NCBI GenBank assembly: GCA_020849205.1
Contig: JADLGS010000077.1
Coordinates: 1 to 5,351 of the forward strand
Reading direction: 5' to 3'
Length of the DNA: 5,351 bases
Origin: Candidatus Falkowiibacteriota bacterium
Lineage (GTDB): Bacteria > Patescibacteriota > Patescibacteriia > CAIXNZ01 > JADLGS01
Part shown: positions 1 to 5,351 of the stretch, piece by piece
How positions within the stretch are numbered: the first letter of the stretch is position 1
How the letters are laid out: every line of letters starts with the position of its first letter
Notes under the pieces: generated by a model
Databases searched by the model: none
The model's input: only the letters and a program-made list of their open reading frames with translations
Told to the model about the DNA's origin: nothing
Program-made: the position numbers and the translations under genes

Positions 1-2
1 CA

Positions 3-1163
3 ATAACGCCAACACCGCAACCTGGTGAAGAATTTCCAGGTGGATTACCCAAGCCACCAACAGGCGTCGTAGTTCCCCCTGAAGTCATAACTCCGCCAGG
101 AACACTACCGCCATCAACAGGAATCGTTGTGCCGCCAGATATCCTTCCAGGCCAAACTCCAACTTCTCCACTTTCACTTGGTGTGAGTGGCGGTATTGCA
201 ATTGCGGACACAGCAGTTTCAACCCCCGCTCGCTTTACACAAGCAGCAGCATCTGGCTCAGGTTTTGTTTTTTATGATAATGACACAGGATTGTTCAAAA
301 GATTTACCGATGAAGGTCAAATTGACGTCATGAGCACAAGAAGTTTTCGTGATGTAAAAAATGTAGCATGGGCGCCAAAAACTGATAAAGCAGTTTTAGA
401 GTTTAGTGATGGATCAAATATTGTGTACGACTTCGCAAACAATGAATCATTTACACTCCCTTCGCAATTTGAAGATTTTTCATTTAGTCCTTCTGGGGAC
501 AAAATTGCGGCAAAAGATCTTAAGATCAACAAAGAAGATCGCTGGTTGGTTGTAGTTGATGATGAGGGTAAAAACAAAACTCTCGTTGAACATCTTGGCG
601 AAAACGAAGATCGCGTACAAGTTCAATGGAATCCAAATAATAAAATTATTGCAACGAGCGCAAAATCAATTGACGGTAATCGCGCTGAAGTAATTTTTCT
701 CAACGAAAATCAAGTTATGTATAACAAAGCCGTGATTCAAGGGCGTGATTTGAAATATCAATATTCTCCAAGCGGAAACAAAATGCTCTACTCTGTCTAC
801 AATCCAAATTCAAACTACCTCCCCACTCTTTGGATCACCTCTTCAGATCCTTCGGCAATCGACTCGGGTCGTATCGACACTGGTCTTAATACGTGGGCTG
901 ATAAATGCGACTTTTCTAATGAAGCAACGATCTACTGTGCCGTGCCAAAAGAAATTGGAAAATATTCTGGAATCTTGCGAAGTAACAACGAGAGTGATGA
1001 TGATATTTACGCGATTGATACACAAAGTGGTCGCGCAACGCTAGCAACATCACTTTTAATTCCAACTGAAATCTCTGCTCTCATGGTTAGCGCTGATGGT
1101 TCAAAAATATTTTATGTTGATGAAGATACACAAGAAGTTAGTTCAATAGATATTAATCAGTAA
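3..1163 (+). CDS. Proline-rich-stalk beta-propeller (WD40/TolB-like) protein, 5' truncated
   Basis: This gene is partial: the frame is open from position 3, with no stop up to the window edge, giving 386 visible residues. The GTG at 129 is an internal codon, because the upstream codons continue the same proline-rich composition. Residues 1-57 hold 18 prolines and look like an extended stalk. From about residue 85 the protein is a run of beta-propeller blade motifs of the form [WF]xP/SxxxKIxxx, for example VAWAP, FSFSPSGDKIA, VQWNPNNKIIA, YQYSPSGNKML and MVSADGSKIFYV. About six or seven such strand-turn-strand units are visible, typical of WD40/PD40 (TolB-like) propellers. No catalytic residues are apparent, so a binding or scaffold role is likely. 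Only two cysteines are seen (residues 302 and 312). The missing N-terminus probably holds a membrane anchor or signal sequence (inference). The stop lies 2 nt before the DsbA-like gene, suggesting co-transcription. The fold is a confident call; the function is unknown. Confidence 0.8.
   Translation: MTPTPQPGEEFPGGLPKPPTGVVVPPEVITPPGTLPPSTGIVVPPDILPGQTPTSPLSLGVSGGIAIADTAVSTPARFTQAAASGSGFVFYDNDTGLFKRFTDEGQIDVMSTRSFRDVKNVAWAPKTDKAVLEFSDGSNIVYDFANNESFTLPSQFEDFSFSPSGDKIAAKDLKINKEDRWLVVVDDEGKNKTLVEHLGENEDRVQVQWNPNNKIIATSAKSIDGNRAEVIFLNENQVMYNKAVIQGRDLKYQYSPSGNKMLYSVYNPNSNYLPTLWITSSDPSAIDSGRIDTGLNTWADKCDFSNEATIYCAVPKEIGKYSGILRSNNESDDDIYAIDTQSGRATLATSLLIPTEISALMVSADGSKIFYVDEDTQEVSSIDINQ
60..146 (+). 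repeat. Direct repeat within the proline-rich stalk (57-nt period)
   Basis: Two copies of a motif TG[VI]VVPP[ED][VI][IL] start at positions 60 and 117, 19 codons apart. By direct comparison 20 of the 30 bases match. The copies lie within the proline-rich stalk of the propeller gene, and PP doublets (PKPPTG, ITPPG, LPPST) fill the space between them. The simplest reading is a stalk lengthened by internal duplication. More copies could lie to the left of the window. Confidence 0.5.
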
Positions 1164-1165
1164 TC

Positions 1166-1849
1166 ATGAATATTAACTGGCAATCAACAAGCGTTAAACT
1201 CACCCTTCTCCTTGGCGTAACAATTATACTCTTGGTTGGTTTTTTGATTGCATACAGTAAGACATATATTCGCTACTACCTTGACCTCTACAACTATCGA
1301 CAAGACCTTGTTGATAAATTAACCACAAAGGAAATAAAAAAGCCAACGTACTCACCTAATGATATTGCATTAGGTAATCCAAAAGCGAAAATTGTGATTT
1401 TTGAATATTCTGATTTTTCGTGCGAAGCATGTAAGCAAATTCAAAAAACCATGATCGATTTGGTTGATTTTTATGGTCAAAATAATATTTTGTATATATT
1501 CAAAGACCTTCCCGCATCGACTAATGAAAATAATCTTCTCGCGCATCAGGCAGCTCATTGCGCGCATGATCAAAACGCATTCAGCGCCTACAAACTGACG
1601 CTCTATGATCATCAAGGCGCCTTCGAAAAACCACTCCTTATTGATTACGCAAAAGATTTAAAGCTCGATGAAGAAAAATTCACGCAATGCCTTGAAGAAG
1701 AGCGATACAAACAAACTGTTCTCAACAATCTCAATGATGCGCTTAAATTGCAATTAACTGGAGTTCCTACACTCTTTATCAATAATCAAGAGGTTGCCAA
1801 CAACTTCACTTTTAATAATCTTCGAGGAATAATCGAACAATCAAAATAG
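1166..1849 (+). CDS. Membrane-anchored DsbA-like thiol-disulfide oxidoreductase (Thioredoxin_4 type)
   Basis: The 227-residue protein is predicted to catalyse disulfide formation or isomerisation outside the cytoplasmic membrane. One N-terminal hydrophobic helix (about residues 11-30, no obvious cleavage site) should anchor it with the catalytic domain outside. The thioredoxin-fold domain begins near ALGNPKAKIVIFEYSDFSC. The active site is C86-E87-A88-C89, and the cis-proline loop is TGVPTLF (V200-P201), as in DsbA. A helical insertion carries two further cysteines, C132 (AAHCAHDQ) and C175 (FTQCLEE), at positions that are usually cysteine in bacterial DsbA-like proteins of this type. Length fits the family. 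The CEAC dipeptide is unusual, since CPxC is the common form. No Shine-Dalgarno is visible before the ATG, which starts 2 nt after the propeller gene stops. The next gene encodes a 22-cysteine protein, its likely substrate (inference). The re-oxidising partner (DsbB or VKOR) is not in the window. Confidence 0.88.
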   Translation: MNINWQSTSVKLTLLLGVTIILLVGFLIAYSKTYIRYYLDLYNYRQDLVDKLTTKEIKKPTYSPNDIALGNPKAKIVIFEYSDFSCEACKQIQKTMIDLVDFYGQNNILYIFKDLPASTNENNLLAHQAAHCAHDQNAFSAYKLTLYDHQGAFEKPLLIDYAKDLKLDEEKFTQCLEEERYKQTVLNNLNDALKLQLTGVPTLFINNQEVANNFTFNNLRGIIEQSK

Positions 1850-1850
1850 T

Positions 1851-2801
1851 ATGGCAGGACAACCTTTAAACAATAACGAAGCTATTGATCTTCTCATCAA
1901 TATTCCGGTTCCAAATTGTAGCAGCCTCAATACAGACGCGACGATTGTAAAATGCGAAGGCAATATGGTTGATGGTGTTTACAATCTACCGGCATTCATG
2001 AATGTCATTTTTCAATTTATTATTGTCGCGGGAATTACGGTTGTTGTCTTTATGGCGATACTACAAGGGTTTAAAATTTTATTTTACTCACCGATTGCAA
2101 GTAAAATTAAGGACGCCAAAGCTTCGCTTGTTAAACTCATCACCACTCTCATCATCCTCATGTTTAGTGTAGTAATTTTGAATCAAATTAATCCAAAGCT
2201 TATTGACGGATCGCTTGATATTACAAATATCACAAGAGTAGAAATGTGCGATGACATCGATGAACGCGAAGTTTGTCTTGAAAATAATACAACATGCGAA
2301 TGGTCAGATGGAAAGTGTCAAAATATAACCACAAATGATTGCGTGATTGCGACAGAAAAAACAAAATGCGATCCTAAAAAATGCGATTGGTCTGAAGTTC
2401 GTAAGGTTTGTGAAATTAAAAATATTCAAGGAAACGAATTAGCATGTTTTACCGCTGGTACTGATTCCTATGATTGTTCATTGCTCAAGGAAACATGTGA
2501 ATTAGTGAGTGGTTGCTATCCAAAAGAACCTAGCGCCGTTATCAATAAAACACATCCTGCGTATAATTGCTCAGCATTAGCTTCAAAATATATCTGCTCA
2601 ACAAACTCAGAATGTGTATACATCGAATCAAATACTGCATGTCTCTCAAAAACTCAACAAAGGCAAAAACTGGATATTATTCATGCATATCAACAAGTAA
2701 AAGTAGATCTCAATGGTCAATGTGATGAATATCGATTGTGTGATGCATCTAAAAACCTCATCTGCGATAAAAATACTTGTATTAATAAAACAAACCCTTG
2801 A
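1851..2801 (+). CDS. Two-TM pilin-like (VirB2/T4SS-pilin type) protein with Cys-rich C-terminal region
   Basis: The 316-residue protein has a hydrophilic N-tail (1-48, Cys23 and Cys35), TM1 at about 51-73, a lysine-rich loop (SPIASKIKDAKASLVK) and TM2 at about 95-112 ending ILNQINPKL. This loop-TM2-INP pattern resembles the VirB2/TrbC-like T4SS pilins of Patescibacteria (Pfam T4SS_pilin; from memory). The loop is positive, so both tails should face outside. Residues 133-310 hold 20 cysteines in five four-Cys units, plus many Asn, Asp and Glu. Such a long tail goes beyond the core pilin fold, so this may be a surface adhesin built on a pilin-like anchor rather than a polymerising subunit. The ATG at 1851 is the only usual start after the in-frame TAA at 1830. 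It follows the DsbA-like stop by 1 nt, and no signal peptide is encoded. A GAGGA at 1824-1828 is too distant to be an ordinary ribosome site. Architecture is certain; pilin homology is likely; role is inferred. Confidence 0.75.
   Translation: MAGQPLNNNEAIDLLINIPVPNCSSLNTDATIVKCEGNMVDGVYNLPAFMNVIFQFIIVAGITVVVFMAILQGFKILFYSPIASKIKDAKASLVKLITTLIILMFSVVILNQINPKLIDGSLDITNITRVEMCDDIDEREVCLENNTTCEWSDGKCQNITTNDCVIATEKTKCDPKKCDWSEVRKVCEIKNIQGNELACFTAGTDSYDCSLLKETCELVSGCYPKEPSAVINKTHPAYNCSALASKYICSTNSECVYIESNTACLSKTQQRQKLDIIHAYQQVKVDLNGQCDEYRLCDASKNLICDKNTCINKTNP
2247..2780 (+). repeat. Five degenerate four-cysteine units in the pilin-like protein
   Basis: Cysteines fall in sets of four at residues 133/142/149/156, 164/173/178/187, 199/209/216/222, 240/249/255/264 and 291/297/305/310. 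Units 1-4 span 24, 24, 24 and 25 residues with spacing C-x8-9-C-x4-6-C-x5-8-C, and the second residue after the third Cys is W, W, L and Y. Unit 5 is shorter (20 residues, C-x5-C-x7-C-x4-C). Linkers between units are 7, 11, 17 and 26 residues. The C-x-W feature recalls PSI-like small disulfide modules, but no family is assigned. Conservation is at the level of cysteine spacing, not DNA sequence, so this is an old protein repeat and not a recent tandem duplication. Confidence 0.65.
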
Positions 2802-2809
2802 CATCCTTC

Positions 2810-2839
2810 TTAACTCGGTAACTAAAACTATGCTACGAT
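2810..2839 (+). promoter_or_regulatory. Putative radA promoter overlapping the terminator hairpin
   Basis: The best candidate is an extended -10 TG-C-TACGAT (2831-2839; hexamer TACGAT matches TATAAT at 4 of 6) with TTAACT (2810-2815, 4 of 6 to TTGACA) 18 nt upstream. Transcription would start near 2846, inside the 3' arm of the hairpin, so the radA transcript would lack the 5' arm and escape the terminator. It would have a leader of only about a dozen bases. A second option is the perfect TTGACA at 2798-2803, which overlaps the stop codon of the preceding gene, with TAAAAC (2823-2828) at a long 19-nt spacing. A promoter is expected here because the terminator separates radA from the operon; which hexamers are used is uncertain. 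Confidence 0.5.
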
Positions 2840-2856
2840 ATGAGCATAGTTTTTTT
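2824..2856 (+). terminator. Rho-independent terminator closing the three-gene operon
   Basis: A perfect inverted repeat, AAAACTATGCT (2824-2834) and AGCATAGTTTT (2843-2853), forms an 11-bp stem with an 8-nt loop. Its 3' arm runs into a seven-T tract (2850-2856). It begins 22 nt after the stop of the pilin-like gene, the usual place for an intrinsic terminator. The T tract ends 2 nt before the radA ATG, so this element leaves radA almost no untranslated leader of its own. Confidence 0.85.
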
Positions 2857-2858
2857 AT

Positions 2859-4184
2859 ATGAGTAAAAATAAGACAATTTTTAGCTGTTCAAAATGTGAT
2901 GCGCAATTTCCAAAATGGCTTGGTCAATGCAGTGAATGTGGCGCATGGGGTACGCTAACGCAACAAACCGACGCGCCGGCAACACAAACACCGCAACCAA
3001 AAGGTCATACTCAAGGTGTTGTCACCCTCTCGGCAGTCGCATCACAGAACGAATCAAGAATCAGTACACACGTTCATGAAATTGATCGTGTGCTTGGTGG
3101 TGGGATTGTTGAAGGCTCGCTCTTACTCTTGGGCGGGCAACCCGGAATTGGTAAGTCTACTATTGTGCTTCAAATAGCTCGCAACCTTAAAGACGAGATT
3201 TTGTATGCATCTGGTGAAGAATCGGCGTCGCAGGTTGCGCTCCGTGTCGCAAGACTTGGTTTTGAGTTACCTCACATGAAGTTTGTGGCGACTCATGAAT
3301 GCGAACATATCATCTCAAACATCATCGCGCTTAAACCAAAACTCGTTATCATCGATTCTATTCAAACACTCTACACAAACACCCTCCCAGCAGAACCCGG
3401 AAGCGTAACGCAAGTTCGTGCAAGCACTATCAAGCTTCTTGAGGTTGCTAAGCAACACAACATTGCCATGATTATTATTGGACACGTTACCAAAGAAGGC
3501 TCAGTCGCTGGTCCAAAAACTCTTGAGCATCTCGTTGACGCTGTCCTCTATCTTGAACATTCAACCCATGACGGATATCGAATCTTGAGAAGCGCGAAAA
3601 ATCGTTTTGGATCCACTGATGAAATTGGCGTATTTGAAATGACAACTTCGGGATTAATAGAAGTTAGTGATCCTAGTGGAATCTTTTTGTCGCCTCATAC
3701 AACCAACGAAGATGTCATTTATAGCGTTTTGTTTGAAGGGTCACGTCCTTTTATGATTGAAGTGCAGTCACTGGTAAACAAAACGTCATTTGGGTATCCG
3801 CAACGCAAAGCCTCAGGATTTGATATCAATCGATTAATCATGCTTGTGGCAGTGTTGAGCAAAAAAACTAAAACACGCCTCGACACACACGACATTTTTA
3901 TCAACGTAACTGGTGGTCTTGAAATCAGCGAAACAAGCGCAGATGCGGCTATCTGTTGCGCGATCGCCACCTCATACAACAACACGAGCGCGAAACGCAA
4001 AATTTGCGTTATAGGCGAAGTAGGGCTAGGAGGCGAGATTCGTTCCGTTCCCCACCTTTCACGTCGTATAGACGAAGCTGTGCGCTTTGGATGTGATCTC
4101 ATTATCACTCCCGTATCAGACACTATTAAAAACAAAAACGTGCACCAAGTGCGCACGCTTTCGCAAATCATTGAGCTACTCTAA
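2859..4184 (+). CDS. radA: DNA repair protein RadA (branch-migration ATPase)
   Basis: RadA (Sms) is a RecA-like hexameric ATPase that extends recombination branches and helps process recombination intermediates in the cytoplasm. The 441-residue protein is complete and near the usual length (about 450-460). In order it has an N-terminal C4 zinc finger (C10-x2-C13, C24-x2-C27, with PKWLGQC between), a Thr/Gln/Pro-rich linker (about 32-52), and the ATPase core. The core has Walker A GGQPGIGKST (92-101, K99), Walker B KLVIIDS (D166) and the RadA signature KNRFG (247-251). A C-terminal Lon-protease-like domain follows (about 270-441); like other RadA proteins it is not expected to be proteolytic. 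The start is fixed by the canonical N-terminus, with the zinc finger beginning at residue 10. No Shine-Dalgarno precedes it: the upstream bases are the T tract of a terminator. The 3' end overlaps recG tail to tail by 9 nt. Identification is secure. Confidence 0.97.
   Translation: MSKNKTIFSCSKCDAQFPKWLGQCSECGAWGTLTQQTDAPATQTPQPKGHTQGVVTLSAVASQNESRISTHVHEIDRVLGGGIVEGSLLLLGGQPGIGKSTIVLQIARNLKDEILYASGEESASQVALRVARLGFELPHMKFVATHECEHIISNIIALKPKLVIIDSIQTLYTNTLPAEPGSVTQVRASTIKLLEVAKQHNIAMIIIGHVTKEGSVAGPKTLEHLVDAVLYLEHSTHDGYRILRSAKNRFGSTDEIGVFEMTTSGLIEVSDPSGIFLSPHTTNEDVIYSVLFEGSRPFMIEVQSLVNKTSFGYPQRKASGFDINRLIMLVAVLSKKTKTRLDTHDIFINVTGGLEISETSADAAICCAIATSYNNTSAKRKICVIGEVGLGGEIRSVPHLSRRIDEAVRFGCDLIITPVSDTIKNKNVHQVRTLSQIIELL
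4128..4157 (-). terminator. Likely recG terminator located inside radA
   Basis: Read on the minus strand, CGTGC (4157-4153) pairs with GCACG (4143-4139) across a 9-nt loop and is followed at once by TTTTTGTTTTT (4138-4128). A competing fold pairs GCAC (4152-4149) with GTGC (4145-4142) around a TTG loop. The element starts 18 nt after the recG stop, a normal terminator distance, yet lies wholly in the radA coding sequence, where the T run corresponds to Lys-Asn-Lys-Asn codons. The stem is short, so efficiency is uncertain. Confidence 0.5.
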
Positions 4185-5351
4185 ATGCATCGATGTAATC
4201 GCCTCGTTCAGTGTGCGTGTTAAAAGTGAGTCTTTTTGTAAATCACCTCGATCCATCACCATCTGCGCTGCTTCTTGTGCAACTACAACAAGCGCCTTAT
4301 CTTTGATATCAGCAACTTTCATGTCCGGTATTCCCGATTGTCGAGTACCAAAAACTTCACCTGGCCCACGCACCTGCAAATCGTGTTCAGCAAGCACAAA
4401 TCCATTGTTTGTTTTTTCCATAATCTCAAGTCTGCGTTTTGCTGCGTATCCTGCATCAAGTGGCGCTATCAAAAAACAGTATGATTGCAAATCACTTCTT
4501 CCTACACGACCACGGAACTGATGAAGTTGCGCGAGTCCAAATCTTTGCGCGCCTTCAATAACCATAACTGTAGCATTAGGAACATCTACACCAACTTCAA
4601 TAACGGATGTAGCGATAAGCGCGTCGTATTTTTTATCTTTAAAATCATTCATAATTGCGTCTTTGTCTTTTGCGGAAAGCTTTCCATGCAAAACTGCAAT
4701 CCGATACCCTTTGAGAAAATTTTCCTGTAATTCTTGATGTAACGCGGTCACACTCGCGACACCAAGAACATCTGAAGGATCAATGAGCGGACAAATAATA
4801 AATGCTTGTCGTGTGGCGTTCAATTCTTTTTTGACAAATTCATAGACACCTTCACGTTGATTTTGAAGAGAAACTTTTGTGACAATCTCTTTTCTGCCTT
4901 GTGGTTTTTCTTGTAACAATGTCACCGACAAATCTCCATACAAAATTAACGCAAGTGAACGTGGGATTGGAGTGGCAGTCATCGACAAAAAATGCGGCAT
5001 CGTTTTTGAGAGATTACGTTCTTTGAGTGTTTTTCGTTGCGCAACGCCAAAACGATGCTGCTCATCAACGACAACCAACCCAACGCTATTGTAATACACG
5101 TCTTGTGACATGAGGGCGTGAGTTCCCACGACGACATGCACACCCCCTCCCTGCAGTTCATCAAGTAATTCTCGTTTTGATACTTTAACTCCATTTATTT
5201 CCTGACGCGATTGCATGAGTAACGCAACCTTACAATCAAATGGTTGTAGTAACTTTTGCAAGGTGGCGTAATGTTGCGCCGCAAGCACTGATGTTGGCGC
5301 CAACACTACCCCCTGTTGTTTGTTGAGTACCGTGTGATACAAAGCTAGTGC
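4176..5351 (-). CDS. recG: ATP-dependent DNA helicase RecG, N-terminal part outside window
   Basis: RecG is a superfamily 2 DNA translocase that remodels stalled forks, Holliday junctions and R-loops. The visible 391 residues are the C-terminal part; the family usually has about 680-700, so the wedge domain and Walker A lie beyond the right edge. The TTG at 5342 is internal: upstream codons (Ala-Leu-Ala) stay open and match the helix after the Walker A region. Visible motifs in order (counted from that TTG codon) are APTSVLAAQH (15-24), GTHAL (73-77), the DEQH box in DEQHRFGV (93-100), TATPIPRS (122-129), AVLHGKL (216-222), SVIEVGVDVPNA (246-257) and QLHQFRGRVGRS (272-283). DEQHRFGV and the following RGPGEVFGTRQSG (325-337) are diagnostic of RecG over PriA or Mfd. 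The reading frame is intact. Its stop (TAG, 4178-4176) lies inside the end of radA, giving a 9-nt convergent overlap. Confidence 0.96.
   Translation of the reverse strand, partial: ALALYHTVLNKQQGVVLAPTSVLAAQHYATLQKLLQPFDCKVALLMQSRQEINGVKVSKRELLDELQGGGVHVVVGTHALMSQDVYYNSVGLVVVDEQHRFGVAQRKTLKERNLSKTMPHFLSMTATPIPRSLALILYGDLSVTLLQEKPQGRKEIVTKVSLQNQREGVYEFVKKELNATRQAFIICPLIDPSDVLGVASVTALHQELQENFLKGYRIAVLHGKLSAKDKDAIMNDFKDKKYDALIATSVIEVGVDVPNATVMVIEGAQRFGLAQLHQFRGRVGRSDLQSYCFLIAPLDAGYAAKRRLEIMEKTNNGFVLAEHDLQVRGPGEVFGTRQSGIPDMKVADIKDKALVVVAQEAAQMVMDRGDLQKDSLLTRTLNEAITSMHLE

Noticed and set aside
129..131. GTG as the start codon of the propeller gene
   Set aside because: The frame is open to the window edge and the upstream codons continue the same proline-rich repeat, so the real start is outside the window.
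2799..2801. TGA read as glycine (SR1/Gracilibacteria code)
   Set aside because: The visible glycines in conserved RadA motifs use GGN codons, there are no in-frame TGA codons inside the genes, and the terminator follows shortly after this TGA.
3719..4171. 150-codon open frame antisense to radA
   Set aside because: It lies wholly opposite well-conserved RadA sequence, its translation resembles no family I recognise, and it reflects the codon use of the true gene.
4012..4184. Active Lon-type protease domain in RadA
   Set aside because: The C-terminal Lon-like fold is a standard structural part of RadA and is not proteolytic in characterised members; no catalytic serine context is seen here.
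4189..4196. Palindrome CATCGATG just downstream of radA as a binding site or radA terminator
   Set aside because: It is only 8 bp, has no T run, lies in recG codons, and such short palindromes are expected by chance.
4087..4521. 144-codon + strand open frame across the radA/recG junction
   Set aside because: It overlaps conserved parts of both genes in another frame, and its Ser/Cys-rich translation is typical of a shadow frame.
5340..5342. TTG as the start codon of a short RecG-like protein
   Set aside because: The three codons further upstream stay open and fit the RecG helix after Walker A; a protein starting here would lack its ATP-binding loop. It is a window-edge truncation.

Overview
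The window looks like ordinary chromosome from a small-genome bacterium, most likely a member of the Candidate Phyla Radiation (Patescibacteria). This is an inference from three things. One gene has the two-helix architecture of the VirB2-like 'type IV secretion pilin' proteins common in that group. It sits in a tight cluster with a membrane-anchored DsbA-like protein and a beta-propeller protein. None of the visible start codons has a recognisable Shine-Dalgarno sequence close by. TGA is used as a stop (2799-2801) and no in-frame TGA occurs inside the genes, so the code appears standard and the Gly-TGA lineages (SR1, Gracilibacteria) are unlikely.

Layout. Positions 3-2801 on the + strand form a three-gene surface or envelope operon with 2-nt and 1-nt gaps. 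It starts with the 3' part of a gene for a protein with a proline-rich stalk and a WD40/TolB-like beta-propeller. Next is a membrane-anchored thioredoxin-fold oxidoreductase (CEAC active site). Last is a two-transmembrane pilin-like protein whose long C-terminal region carries 20 cysteines in five four-cysteine units. A rho-independent terminator (2824-2856) closes the operon. Its T-run ends 2 nt before the ATG of radA (2859-4184, +), so the radA promoter must lie in or just before the terminator hairpin. The right side is the 3' part of recG on the - strand (4176-5351, truncated by the window edge). radA and recG converge and overlap by 9 nt. A likely recG terminator lies inside the radA coding sequence.

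How the genes may work together. By the positive-inside rule, both tails of the pilin-like protein should face outside the membrane, where its 22 cysteines would need oxidative folding. The DsbA-like protein, encoded just upstream and anchored with its catalytic domain on the same side, is the obvious candidate catalyst. The propeller protein on its proline-rich stalk may be a further part of the same surface structure. radA and recG are both housekeeping recombination genes that act on branched DNA; nothing in the sequence ties them to the upstream operon. The most notable candidate here is the disulfide-folding and Cys-rich pilin-like operon. No tRNA, rRNA, CRISPR or mobile element was seen.
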